From contig JAHBUW010000011.1 in the NCBI GenBank assembly GCA_019637875.1, positions 62,001-126,000 of the forward strand: a DNA stretch of 64,000 bases, written 5' to 3'. Both the position numbers and the translations under genes were made by a program. Positions 18,540 to 27,448 of this stretch are shown piece after piece. Origin of the DNA: Pseudobdellovibrionaceae bacterium (GTDB lineage Bacteria; Bdellovibrionota; Bdellovibrionia; Bdellovibrionales; Bdellovibrionaceae). Below the pieces are notes generated by a model, which worked only from the letters and a program-made list of their open reading frames with translations, was not told the DNA's origin and ran no database searches. Each line of letters opens with the position of its first letter. Position 1 is the first letter of the stretch.

Positions 18540-19613
18540 ATGGATTGGAAGTCGCGCAGTCAGATCACCGATGACGTGGTTTATTTCCGGTACGTGCCGG
18601 AATCGTTGGAAGCCAACGTGCAGGACGTCTTCGTCTGGGATTTGGATAAGACCTACCTGGATACTTCGATCGATTCGGCCCGCGCGCTGCTCATGACCGT
18701 GATCGAACGCGCGCTCGCGAAAAAGAACGTCCCCGGGACCAACACGTTGTTGCAGGTGCTCGCGCAGACTTGGACCTCGGCGCATCAGCAAAGCCGTCTG
18801 CCGATCTATTTCATCACGGCCTCGCCGCCGCAGCTCGAAGCGCGGATTCTGGAAAAGTTCGAGATCGACGGGATTCGCCCCTTCGGCTGCTTTTACAAGG
18901 ACAACTTGCGGAACCTGGCGCCCAAGCGTTGGTGGCGTTTGACGAAACAGGTCGGCTACAAGGTGCAGGCGCTGCTGCAGTTGCGCACGCGGCTGCGCGA
19001 GGACGTGCGCCAGGTCTTCTGGGGCGACGATTCCGAATCGGATGCGATCATCTACAATTTGTATTCGGATATTTGCTCGCGCCGGATGTCCGCGCAGGAG
19101 ATCCGGAACGTCCTGCGCGGTTTCTTCGTCACGGGCGAGCAGGTCGATCGTATCTTGATGTTGCAGAGCTCGGTTCCCGAGAACGATCCCGTCGAGCGGA
19201 TCTACATCAACCTGGCGACCGATACGGATGCCGATTGGTATCTGAAGTTCGGCCGCCGCACGCTGCCGATCGAGAATTACTTCCAGGTCGCGGTGGACTT
19301 GTTTCAGGATCAACGTCTGAGCTCGGACGCCGTCTTGAGCGTCGCGCAGGATATGATCTTCAATCACCGCTTCAGCCCGGAAGAACTCGTGCGCAGCTTC
19401 GAAGACCTCGTTCGTCGGCAGATTCTGGGGCAGCAGTGCGTGGACCGTTTGCTGCCGATCTTCATCGACAAAGGCATGATGCCGGCGGGGTACCGTCCCC
19501 GCATGCAAGTTCCGAAAGAGACGAAGGTTGAGAACGGGCGCGTGTACGAACTGGAAGGCCACTTCGAGCCTTGGGTGCAGGGCCGTATCGACTATCTACA
19601 CGATTACCGCTGA
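18540..19613 (+). CDS. HAD-like phosphatase (App1/DUF2183 type)
   Basis: This 357-residue protein has the HAD motif I DLDKTYLD, motif II-like ITASPP, a conserved Lys in RWWRLTKQVGYKVQAL and motif III WGDDSESDAIIY. The order matches the App1-type phosphatidate phosphatase domain (DUF2183). The C-terminal 150 residues are helical and carry no motif I recognise. It may act on a lipid or phosphoprotein substrate. Its 3' end overlaps the convergent histidine-kinase gene by 10 bp. Confidence 0.75.
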   Translation: MDWKSRSQITDDVVYFRYVPESLEANVQDVFVWDLDKTYLDTSIDSARALLMTVIERALAKKNVPGTNTLLQVLAQTWTSAHQQSRLPIYFITASPPQLEARILEKFEIDGIRPFGCFYKDNLRNLAPKRWWRLTKQVGYKVQALLQLRTRLREDVRQVFWGDDSESDAIIYNLYSDICSRRMSAQEIRNVLRGFFVTGEQVDRILMLQSSVPENDPVERIYINLATDTDADWYLKFGRRTLPIENYFQVAVDLFQDQRLSSDAVLSVAQDMIFNHRFSPEELVRSFEDLVRRQILGQQCVDRLLPIFIDKGMMPAGYRPRMQVPKETKVENGRVYELEGHFEPWVQGRIDYLHDYR

Positions 19614-21445
19614 CGCCCTTCTGGTGTACGTAAGCGGATGACGAACTGGGTGTGCGGAGAATCCGGGTTCAAAGTCAGTTCCCCCCCGTGCTGTTGCACG
19701 ATGCCCTTGGAAATACTTAGTCCCAAACCCGTGCCCTGACCGACCTGTTTCGTGGTGAAGAAGGGCTGCATGATTTTTTCGGCGTTCTTCGCCGAGATGC
19801 CGCGGCCGCTGTCGGTCACGGTGACTTCCACCCACTCGGCGTTGCACTGTTTGGCTTCGATGCGCACCCAGCGTTCGGGTAAATCCAACACGGCGTCGCG
19901 CGCGTTCGTCAGCAGGTTCAGAATCACCTGACCCAATTGGACGGGCTGGCACTCGACTTCGATTTCGGCGTCGCACTGGACTTGCAGATCGATCCCGCGG
20001 TTGCGCATGGCCTCGCTGCACAGAGAGGCCGCTTCCCACACCACCGAGCTGAGGTTTTCGCGTACGAAGGGATCCTGACTGCCGTCGCGCGAAAAGGCGC
20101 GCAAACCGCGGATGATCTTGTTGATGCGGACGCAGGTCTTTTCGATTTTGTCGAGCGTCTCGAGGATCACGAGTTTGTCGATTCTGCCGCCCTCGACCTG
20201 TTCGCGAAGCTTTTGCGTCCGCATGGAGATAATCGCGAGCGGATTGTTCACTTCATGCGCGATCCCGCCCGCCATTTCGCCGAGCGAGGACATCTTCGTC
20301 GAGTAAAGAAGCTTCTGACTTTGCTCGAGGACCAAATGCTCCAAACCTTCTTTGGAGCGTTGGAGTTCGGCCTCTTGTTCGCGCAAAGTGCCGAAGGCCA
20401 CCCGCAAACGTTCGGTCATGTCGTTGAACGCCTCGGCGAGGAGTCCCATCTCGTCGTCGGTTTCGACGGGGACCTTCAAGTCGAGGTTGTGGGGACCGAG
20501 ATGGCGTGTCGCCAACGTGAGTTTCAAGAGCGGACGGGTGCCGCGATCGATGATCAGGAACGCGAGTCCGGTCATGAGCAGCGCCGTGAAAACACCCGCG
20601 GCCAAGGGCCACGCCATGATTTCGGCCGCCCAGGCGTTGAGCGCGCGATGCTCGTGGACCGCGATCAGATGCCAGCGACCCGAGAGCGGCCGGTGGTAGG
20701 CCGAGTAGCTTTCTCCGTCGGCGGTGAATTCGAATTGGGTTTCGCCTTTCTGCGCGTGCTCGAGCGCGATCCGGTCCACATCGGAAAGATCGGCGGAGTG
20801 AAAGGGGAGCCCGGGGTGACTGAGGATGCGGTTCGACTCGTCCGTCACGAACAGGTAGCCCTTTCGCCCCAAGGAGACCGCGCCGATTTCATTGAGAAGG
20901 GCGTCGGTGAACCGACAGATCGCGATGACGATGCTTTCGGGCTCGACCCGTTGGGCGGTGCAAAGCGCGGGCTTTTCGTAGGCGCGGGAAAGGACCATCT
21001 CGTGGGCGATCGATCCTTTCAGGGCGTCCCGGAAGTAGGCGCGATCGGCGTACCGGAACTTCGCCGGGGGGACGAGATCGCTGCGCACGATGTTCGTGCC
21101 GTCGGCGTTGATCGCGTGCACGTTGTAAAGGGCGGGCTCGGCGGTCGACATATGGTTGACGATCCGTTGCCATTCCTTCTGGGGATGATCGCGGAGTTCG
21201 AGCGCCATGTAGCGAACGAAGGTCGCGTTCAGGCTTTTCGCGTTTTCGATCTTCTGCGCGTAGTCTTCCATTTTGTCGCGAATCTCGGTGTCGAGAAAAG
21301 TCGCGACGATGCGGCCCGCGCCCCAGAACGTGAAAACGCCCCAAACCAGAAGGGGTGGTCCACCGAGCAGAACGAGCAGAAAGAAAAGTCGGTTACGCAG
21401 TCGCCGCGGGATCTCTCGTGTGGGAGCCGGCGTCGCGGAGGTCAT
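19604..21445 (-). CDS. Cache-domain sensor histidine kinase
   Basis: This 613-residue membrane kinase has a helix at about 20-45, a periplasmic dCache-like region (DGTNIVRSDL, RYADRAYFRDAL, GRKGYLFVTDE), a second helix at 277-300 and a HAMP domain. His397 is the phospho-acceptor in MAGGIAHEVNNPLAI. The ATPase domain includes NLLTNARDAV, DSGRGISAKNAEKIMQPFFT and GTGLGLSISKGIVQQHGG. The start overlaps the upstream gene by ATGA, so the two are coupled. No response regulator lies beside it, and its partner is unknown. It would sense a small periplasmic ligand. Confidence 0.88.
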   Translation of the reverse strand: MTSATPAPTREIPRRLRNRLFFLLVLLGGPPLLVWGVFTFWGAGRIVATFLDTEIRDKMEDYAQKIENAKSLNATFVRYMALELRDHPQKEWQRIVNHMSTAEPALYNVHAINADGTNIVRSDLVPPAKFRYADRAYFRDALKGSIAHEMVLSRAYEKPALCTAQRVEPESIVIAICRFTDALLNEIGAVSLGRKGYLFVTDESNRILSHPGLPFHSADLSDVDRIALEHAQKGETQFEFTADGESYSAYHRPLSGRWHLIAVHEHRALNAWAAEIMAWPLAAGVFTALLMTGLAFLIIDRGTRPLLKLTLATRHLGPHNLDLKVPVETDDEMGLLAEAFNDMTERLRVAFGTLREQEAELQRSKEGLEHLVLEQSQKLLYSTKMSSLGEMAGGIAHEVNNPLAIISMRTQKLREQVEGGRIDKLVILETLDKIEKTCVRINKIIRGLRAFSRDGSQDPFVRENLSSVVWEAASLCSEAMRNRGIDLQVQCDAEIEVECQPVQLGQVILNLLTNARDAVLDLPERWVRIEAKQCNAEWVEVTVTDSGRGISAKNAEKIMQPFFTTKQVGQGTGLGLSISKGIVQQHGGELTLNPDSPHTQFVIRLRTPEGRQR

Positions 21446-22272
21446 TCCAACGTCAACGGGAAGAAGGTCGAAATCGGAGTTCCCGGGAACGAACGGAACT
21501 GCACGCGCGCAAGCACATTGGTCACGCACTTCTTCAGCTCTTCATCCTTCAATGCCACCGAAGAGATTTCGATGAGCCCGACTTTGCCGGTGTTTTCGAT
21601 GGTGAAGTTCAGGGACAGGTCACCCTTGGCGTCGGGCTGTTTCTGCAAAAGGGTGGTGTAACACTTCATGAAGTTCCCGCGTTGGGCGCGCAGGATACCG
21701 ACGATTTCGTCTTCCGAAAGTCCACCTTCGGCTTCGGTCGAGTAAGGGTCGGCGCTCGCGGTGGGTTTGGCGACGGGTTCGTTCGCGAGCGCGAGTTTGT
21801 GGTAGTCGGCGCCGGGCACGCGGGTGCCGTTTTTCGAAATGAAAAGTTCGCCGGCACGGCCGGGCTCTTCGACGCGGATTTCTCCACGTTGGATGATCAG
21901 GGTGTCTTGAACGTCGTCGCTCAATTCATTGCGTTCGGCGAGGACGAGGGAATCGGGGAAAATCCGCACGGTCGCGGTATTGTCGAAAAGGATGAGCGCT
22001 TCGCCGGTGTCTTCGGTTTCGATGGACTCACCGGGCATCAGCGCGGTCACGCGATCAATTTTGCGTTTTTTCTCGAAGCCGGGGGCCAAGACCCAAACGT
22101 TGCCGGTGACGTGCTCCACTTGGGCGACCCGGAATTGGTTGACGGCTTTTTTCTGCTGGCGGTGTTGGATCCAGAAGGACAGACCGAGGCCGATCAGCCC
22201 GAACACGAGGAGCCCCGAAATCAAAAGCTTCGCTTTGGCGGCGTTTTTGCCTTTGGGAATCGGGGCGTTCAT
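21442..22272 (-). CDS. FecR-domain protein with AgmX/PglI-like C-terminal domain
   Basis: This 276-residue protein has one membrane helix (residues 16-35) and a FecR-type beta-rich region, GNVWVLAPGF through ETEDTGEALILFDNTATVRI. The C-terminal domain has the spaced cysteines and TonB-C-like strand pattern of AgmX/PglI proteins (FMKCYTTLLQKQ, FTIENTGKVGLIEISS, LKKCVTNVLARVQFRSFPG). Such C-terminal domains occur in myxobacterial motility and secretion proteins. It is coupled to the Cache kinase and lies directly after secG. The pairing suggests an envelope-stress or secretion signal, which is inference. Confidence 0.75.
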   Translation of the reverse strand: MNAPIPKGKNAAKAKLLISGLLVFGLIGLGLSFWIQHRQQKKAVNQFRVAQVEHVTGNVWVLAPGFEKKRKIDRVTALMPGESIETEDTGEALILFDNTATVRIFPDSLVLAERNELSDDVQDTLIIQRGEIRVEEPGRAGELFISKNGTRVPGADYHKLALANEPVAKPTASADPYSTEAEGGLSEDEIVGILRAQRGNFMKCYTTLLQKQPDAKGDLSLNFTIENTGKVGLIEISSVALKDEELKKCVTNVLARVQFRSFPGTPISTFFPLTLE

Positions 22273-22278
22273 CGGAGT

Positions 22279-22656
22279 TTAGTTTCCGGTTCCTGCCGGC
22301 TGAGCGGCGGGCGCACCGGTCGCTTCCGTCGGCATCGTATCGCCACCGGGAGTTGTCGCGGGAACGCCGGTGGGAGCCACGGCCGCCGCGGGAGTGACGG
22401 GCATGCCATCCAAAATCGAAGAGCGCGAACGCACCGAGAAAACCGAAAGCGTGATGCAAGTGACGGCGAAGATCGCGGCAATCCAGCGGGTCATCTTCTG
22501 CGCGAGAGTCGTCGCGCCGGTCGCGCCGAGAACGGAGTTCGAACCACCGCCGCCGCCGAAGACGCCGACTGAACCGGATTTGGTGTCTTGGATCAGAACC
22601 AAAACGATCAAAATCAAAGCGACCAAAATGTGGACGATGGCGATGAAGCTTTCCAT
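22279..22656 (-). CDS. secG: Protein translocase subunit SecG
   Basis: This 125-residue protein has the SecG form: an N-terminal helix (AIVHILVALILIVLVLIQ), the conserved GGSNSVLGATGATT loop and a second helix (WIAAIFAVTCITLSVFS). A long low-complexity tail rich in Pro, Ala and Thr follows. SecG assists SecYE during protein export. It is transcribed with the two downstream genes, separated by only six bases from the FecR-type gene. The long tail is unusual but common in this phylum-level neighbourhood. Confidence 0.9.
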   Translation of the reverse strand: MESFIAIVHILVALILIVLVLIQDTKSGSVGVFGGGGGSNSVLGATGATTLAQKMTRWIAAIFAVTCITLSVFSVRSRSSILDGMPVTPAAAVAPTGVPATTPGGDTMPTEATGAPAAQPAGTGN

Positions 22657-22681
22657 GAGACTCCTCTAGTCAATGGGATGC

Positions 22682-22711
22682 ACTGTAGAAGAGGGACTCC
22701 GCTTCGGTCAA
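22682..22711 (-). promoter_or_regulatory. Candidate sigma70-type promoter for secG operon
   Basis: On the minus strand TTGACC (22706-22711) is followed after 18 bases by TACAGT (22682-22687), about 25 bases upstream of secG. The match is moderate and no experimental support is available from sequence alone. Confidence 0.35.
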
Positions 22712-22789
22712 AACGCGGGGTGCGTCAAACCCTGGGAACCCTGAATTTTTTTGTGAATTCGGCGCGGTCCCCGCAAACTGAAACCGCCG

Positions 22790-23968
22790 ATGAAATCGAA
22801 ACTGACCCTCTCTCTTCTGCTTGTGATGACGGCATTTCAGCCTCTGCGCTCCTTTGGACAGGGTGAACCCGTGGCGCCGCCGAAGGAATCCGCCCCGAAA
22901 AAGGGCACAAAGGCGAAGGGCTCTTCAAAAAACGCCTCTAAAAAGCGCAAAACTCCCGAAGAAATTCACGACGAAAAATACGAAAAGGCCTTGGGTTGGG
23001 CTTCGAAAAAAGAAGCCGACCGGCGTCGTCGCCGAGAGGCGCTCGAGGCCGACGCGGGGCCCTCGCGTGAAGAGCTCATTTTGAAAGGCCAAGAGCTGTT
23101 TCGGTTTCGCGAGTGGGTGGGGAGCTACCAACCCAAAATGGAAATGGCGCCGCTTTTCCCCTCGGGTGGGGAGGGGGTCGCGCCGGACTACGCGGCCTTG
23201 GAGAAGGAATGGGCCGAGGCCTTTCCGCGCTTTCAAAAACTTCAGGCCCGCACGGTGGAGAACATCGGAAGTCCGCGTGGCGAGCTCGAAGATCTCGAGC
23301 TCCGCGAGAAGGTGCGTGCGCTCTACCGCGTGAGTCTTCTGCGACTGCGTTTAAGCGGTGCCGAACAAGTGGGCGCGTGGCTGCGGACCGAGGGCGAAAC
23401 GTGGCTGCGTGCGTGGACCGCGGTGGCTTTCGACGAATCGACCGCCGAAGCGATTCGTTTCGTGAGTGGCGAGCGCCAGGATTTCGCGCGCGAACTGCTG
23501 GCGAAACGTCGGTCCGTGATTCAGGCCGGGGGCGCTTTTCCCGACGAAGAGGTCGCGTTCATTCTGCGTTCGATGCAAAGACCTTGGCCCATCGACCGGG
23601 TCTTCATGACCGAAGCTCGTAAAACCCTGAAACCCGGGTCGCAAATGGTGGCCAACGGGATCGCCGGGGATCTGCAGCGGCTTCCGGATCGCAGCCTGGC
23701 GCAGCTTCGTAAAATCCGCCGGGGAGGGAATCTGCCGGGGCTCGCGGAGTTGGACCGGTTCTACACCGAGGATGACGTGAAGCTGCGTCAGCGCGAAGAA
23801 GATCTTTTTCACGAGCTGATTCTGCGTTGTGAGCTGGGGCGTTACCAAAAACAGCACGGCGCGCCCGCGAAAAGCCTCGAGGACCTGGTGAAAGCCGGAT
23901 TTCTGGACAAAATCCCGACAAACTCCGCGACTGGGAAGCCCTGGGCCATAACGCAGCTCCAGCAGTGA
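22790..23968 (+). CDS. Exported protein of unknown function
   Basis: This 392-residue protein has a signal peptide ending about residue 24 (SFGQG), a Lys/Ala-rich linker (residues 25-65) and a long helical body. The C-terminal stretch YQKQHGAPAKSLEDLVKAGF followed by PTNSATGKPW resembles the C-terminal block seen in pseudopilin-like and prepilin-associated exported proteins. I do not recognise the family. It lies 30 bp upstream of tmk and may be in the same transcript. Confidence 0.6.
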   Translation: MKSKLTLSLLLVMTAFQPLRSFGQGEPVAPPKESAPKKGTKAKGSSKNASKKRKTPEEIHDEKYEKALGWASKKEADRRRRREALEADAGPSREELILKGQELFRFREWVGSYQPKMEMAPLFPSGGEGVAPDYAALEKEWAEAFPRFQKLQARTVENIGSPRGELEDLELREKVRALYRVSLLRLRLSGAEQVGAWLRTEGETWLRAWTAVAFDESTAEAIRFVSGERQDFARELLAKRRSVIQAGGAFPDEEVAFILRSMQRPWPIDRVFMTEARKTLKPGSQMVANGIAGDLQRLPDRSLAQLRKIRRGGNLPGLAELDRFYTEDDVKLRQREEDLFHELILRCELGRYQKQHGAPAKSLEDLVKAGFLDKIPTNSATGKPWAITQLQQ

Positions 23969-23998
23969 CTTTTCCCGGGAAACCGAAGACAAAACCTG

Positions 23999-24637
23999 AT
24001 GCCATTTTTGGTTTTTGAGGGCCTTGACGGCTCGGGGAAAAGTTCACTGATGTCGGCGCTCGAAGGCGAGCTGCAGTCCAAAGGACAGCGGACGCTGCGG
24101 ACGCGTGAACCGGGTGGAACTCCGCTCGGTGATGAGATCCGTGAATTGATTTTGCGAACCCAGGGCGCGGCCCCGACGGCGCGGACGGAGCTCCTGCTTT
24201 ATGAAGCGAGTCGCGCGCAACATTGCGATCTGGTGATTCGTCCCGCGCTCGAAAGAAATCAATGGGTCCTTTGCGACCGCTTCACGGCGAGCTCCATCGC
24301 GTTTCAGGCGGGGGGGCGCGAGATTCCGCTGACCTGGGTGGAGCGCCTGAATGAGTTCGCGACCAGTGGCCTGAAGCCCGACGTCACCGTGCTTTTGGAT
24401 TTGTCCGTCGAGGAAAGCCGTCGTCGTCGCAATCATCGCAACAACGAGACCGGCTCACAGCAGGATCGCATCGAATCCGAAACCGACGTTTTTCACGAAA
24501 AGGTTCGGCACGGCTTTCTGAAGCAAGCCGAGCAAGATCCGAAATCTTGGATCGTGCTCGACGCCGCGAAGTCGCCCGCGCAACTTCTGCAAGAGCTGCT
24601 CTCGAAGCTCAAGGGCTTCAAATGGGACGCATTCTAA
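23999..24637 (+). CDS. tmk: Thymidylate kinase
   Basis: This 212-residue kinase has the P-loop FEGLDGSGKSS, TREPGGTPLGDEIR and the DRF motif in CDRFTASSIAFQ. It makes dTDP from dTMP. Its 3' end overlaps holB by 16 bp, as expected for the common tmk-holB arrangement. The ATG at 23999 sits directly before the P-loop. Confidence 0.94.
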   Translation: MPFLVFEGLDGSGKSSLMSALEGELQSKGQRTLRTREPGGTPLGDEIRELILRTQGAAPTARTELLLYEASRAQHCDLVIRPALERNQWVLCDRFTASSIAFQAGGREIPLTWVERLNEFATSGLKPDVTVLLDLSVEESRRRRNHRNNETGSQQDRIESETDVFHEKVRHGFLKQAEQDPKSWIVLDAAKSPAQLLQELLSKLKGFKWDAF

Positions 24638-25584
24638 GTCGCGTCTCGGGACATTCCGAAATCATCCGCACGCTTTTGCAAACGCGTCTTTCGGATCGTG
24701 TGCCGTCGACGCTTTTGTTTACCGGCCCCGAAGGGGTTGGTCGGCGCATGGTCGCGCTTGGCTGGGCGCAGGCCCTTCTTTGTCCCGTGGATCCCGATGG
24801 CTGCGGCGAATGTGGCAGCTGCCTGCGGGTCGAAAAAAACGAAAGCGAAGGTCTGCGGATCGTCGAGCCGGAAAAAAATCTGATCAAGATCGAGCAGTCG
24901 CGCGAGATTTTGGGTTTCCTGAATTTGCAGGCGCTGACGCCTTATCGCGTGATCTTGATCGATGGGGCCGAATCCCTCAACCCCCAGGCGGGAAACGCCC
25001 TTTTGAAAGTGCTGGAAGAACCGCCGCCGAAAACGGTTTTCATTTTGATCGCGCCGACCCCGCGCCACGTACTGGCGACGCTGCGTTCGCGCGCGCTCAA
25101 GGTCGCGTTCCATGCGCTCAGCGATGAAGAGCTGCGCCGGGCGCAGCCGGCGCCGGACTGGGCGATCCATGCGGCCCAGGGGCGCGTGACCAAGTTAAAG
25201 AAGCTGGTGTCGAACGAAAGCCAAGAGGAGCGTTCGCTCGTTCTAGAGACGCTCAAGTGGTGGCTCGAAGACGCGCAGTCGTATTTGCGCCCGGCTTTCC
25301 GCGAGCGGGTGAAGGACAAGGACTTCGCGCTGGAACTCGCGCGTTCGTTTCAGGGGTTTTTTCGCGATCTCGAAGGCCGCCGCTGGAACTTGGGGATGCC
25401 GAGCCAGTTTCCCGAGGCCGGGGAACTTTTACGCCAATTCCCCGCGGAGGCGGCGCCGGGCCTTTTTGAGATGAGTTTGGGACTGGAAAAAGAACTCAAA
25501 GCCCATCGCGACGTCCAGCTGCTGTTCGAGGAATTTTGGATTCGCTCGCATCAGCTCGCGAAGACGGGTAGAATGAACGCATGA
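24622..25584 (+). CDS. holB: DNA polymerase III delta prime subunit
   Basis: This 320-residue clamp-loader subunit begins at ATG 24622. It has a degenerate P-loop (FTGPEGVGRRMVALGWAQAL) as expected for delta prime, a zinc module (DGCGECGSCLRV), the LIDGAESLNPQAGNALLKVL strand and LEEPPPKTVFILI. It helps load the sliding clamp. It overlaps both tmk and tatD, giving a tmk-holB-tatD operon seen in many bacteria. Confidence 0.9.
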   Translation: MGRILSRVSGHSEIIRTLLQTRLSDRVPSTLLFTGPEGVGRRMVALGWAQALLCPVDPDGCGECGSCLRVEKNESEGLRIVEPEKNLIKIEQSREILGFLNLQALTPYRVILIDGAESLNPQAGNALLKVLEEPPPKTVFILIAPTPRHVLATLRSRALKVAFHALSDEELRRAQPAPDWAIHAAQGRVTKLKKLVSNESQEERSLVLETLKWWLEDAQSYLRPAFRERVKDKDFALELARSFQGFFRDLEGRRWNLGMPSQFPEAGELLRQFPAEAAPGLFEMSLGLEKELKAHRDVQLLFEEFWIRSHQLAKTGRMNA

Positions 25585-26384
25585 GCGACGCGAAGACCGG
25601 CGCGGGTGCGCCGATTGAATGGATCGATATCCATGCCCATTTCGACATGCTGGAGGATCCTCCCGAGGTCGTGATCCAGAAGGCCGAGGCCGTCGGCGTG
25701 AAACGGATGATTACCATCGGCACCGAGCCGAGCGATTTTGAATTTGTCCGCGCGACGGCGCAGAAGTTCTTCCCCGTGGTGGCGTGCACGCTGGGGGTGC
25801 ATCCGCACCAAGGCGTCGTGTACAACGACGAGGTGGCGGCTTATCTTCGCGCGCATTTGGCGGAAAAAGAAGTGGTCGCCGTGGGTGAGATCGGCCTGGA
25901 TTATTATTACAATCAGTCGCCCAAGGACGAGCAGCGGGCGGCTTTCCGCGCGCAGCTCGCCATCGCCGAAGAATTCAAGATGCCCGTGCAGATCCACACC
26001 CGCGACGCGGATGAGGACACGGTCGAGATCTTGCGGGAGTTCAACGGCCGCGTCCGGGGCGTGATCCACTGTTTTACGGGGACGCCGTGGCTCGCGCGGG
26101 AGTGCCTGAATCTGGGCTACAATATCTCGATGAGCGGGGTCGTGACCTTCAAAAATGCCGAAGAATTGCGCCAGACGTGCAAATTCATCCCGCTCGATCG
26201 TATTCATGTCGAAACCGACTCGCCCTTCCTGGCGCCGGTCCCGCAACGGGGGAAGAAAAACCAGCCCGCGTTCGTCGTGCATACCGCTCAGTTCGTCGCG
26301 GATCTTCACGGGATCGAGCTTGCGGAGCTCGCGCGCCGGACGAACGAAAACGCGCGTCAACTCTTCCCGAAACTGAATTGGTGA
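25581..26384 (+). CDS. tatD: TatD-family metal-dependent hydrolase/DNase
   Basis: This 267-residue protein has the metal-binding set of TatD: DIHAHFD near the N terminus, GEIGLDYYY, QIHTRDADED, HCFTGTPW and ETDSPFLAPVPQRGK. It overlaps holB by ATGA. TatD proteins are metal-dependent exonucleases or phosphoesterases. Some act on 3' ends or D-amino acid-tRNA substrates. It ends 57 bp before gap. Confidence 0.92.
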   Translation: MSDAKTGAGAPIEWIDIHAHFDMLEDPPEVVIQKAEAVGVKRMITIGTEPSDFEFVRATAQKFFPVVACTLGVHPHQGVVYNDEVAAYLRAHLAEKEVVAVGEIGLDYYYNQSPKDEQRAAFRAQLAIAEEFKMPVQIHTRDADEDTVEILREFNGRVRGVIHCFTGTPWLARECLNLGYNISMSGVVTFKNAEELRQTCKFIPLDRIHVETDSPFLAPVPQRGKKNQPAFVVHTAQFVADLHGIELAELARRTNENARQLFPKLNW

Positions 26385-26441
26385 TTGCCTTTTAGGAGGG
26401 GCGGCGCGATAAATCCGCCATCCATTCCGAAGGAGATCTCC

Positions 26442-27446
26442 ATGGCGAAATTGCGTGTTGGTATCAATGGTTTTGGCCGTATCGGTCGCGTTCTTTTCCG
26501 CGCGGGCTTTGAAGAGCTCGATATCGTCGGCATCAACTCGCTCGACTCGATCGACGGCGTCGCGCACCTGCTGAAATACGACAGCGTTCACGGCACCTTC
26601 AAAGCCGACGTCAGCCATGACGAAAAGAATCTGATCGTGAACGGGAAGAAAATCCCCGTTTCGTCGACGAAAAATCCCGCCGATATTCCTTGGAAAGCTT
26701 GGGGCGTGGACGTGGTGCTCGAGTGCACCGGCGCGTTCAAGAAGAAGGAAGACTTCATGCTGCACGTGAAGGCCGGCGCGAAACGCGTTCTGGTCTCGGC
26801 GCCGGCGGAAGGCGCGGATCGCACCGTCGTTTACGGCGTGAATCATGAAACCTACAATGCGGAAACCGACTTCGTCGTTTCGAACGCGTCGTGCACCACG
26901 AACTGTTTGGCGCCGATGGCGAAAGTGCTGCACGAAACTTTCGGCGTCGTGAACGGCACGATGTTGACGGTCCACTCGTACACTTCGGATCAACGCCTGG
27001 TCGATGCGCCCCACAAGGATCTGCGTCGCTCGCGCTCGGCGGCTTTGTCGATGATTCCCACGACGACCGGTGCGGCGAAAGCCGTCGGTCAAGTCTTGCC
27101 GGCGCTCAAGGGCAAGGTCGACGGCCTGTCGATCCGCGTCCCCACGCCCAACGTGTCGCTCGTCGATTTCACGTTCAACTCGGAAAAAGACATGACGAAG
27201 GATTCGATCAACGCGGCTTTGACGGCGGCGTCGAAAGGCGCGCTGAAAGGCGTGCTCGCGGTCGAAGAGAAAGAGCTCGTCAGCTGCGATTTCAACGGCA
27301 ACGCGCATAGCTCGATCGTCGATCTGTCGATCACCATGACGGCGGGACCGCGCACGGCGAAGGTCATGTCGTGGTACGACAACGAGGCGGGCTTCTCGAA
27401 CCGCATGGTGGATTTCGTCAAGTACATGGCTGCGAAGGGATTGTAG
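26442..27446 (+). CDS. gap: Glyceraldehyde-3-phosphate dehydrogenase
   Basis: This 334-residue enzyme has the NAD-binding INGFGRIGR motif and the catalytic Cys151 in SNASCTTNCLAP. It oxidises glyceraldehyde 3-phosphate to 1,3-bisphosphoglycerate. The ATG at 26442 is preceded by AAGGAG. It is followed, after a structured 269-nt element, by pgk and then tpiA, giving a lower-glycolysis cluster. The stop codon is only two bases before the element begins. Confidence 0.96.
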   Translation: MAKLRVGINGFGRIGRVLFRAGFEELDIVGINSLDSIDGVAHLLKYDSVHGTFKADVSHDEKNLIVNGKKIPVSSTKNPADIPWKAWGVDVVLECTGAFKKKEDFMLHVKAGAKRVLVSAPAEGADRTVVYGVNHETYNAETDFVVSNASCTTNCLAPMAKVLHETFGVVNGTMLTVHSYTSDQRLVDAPHKDLRRSRSAALSMIPTTTGAAKAVGQVLPALKGKVDGLSIRVPTPNVSLVDFTFNSEKDMTKDSINAALTAASKGALKGVLAVEEKELVSCDFNGNAHSSIVDLSITMTAGPRTAKVMSWYDNEAGFSNRMVDFVKYMAAKGL

Positions 27447-27448
27447 CG

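Noticed and set aside
25551-27308. A long minus-strand frame opposite tatD and gap
   Set aside because: The plus strand encodes unmistakable TatD and GAPDH.
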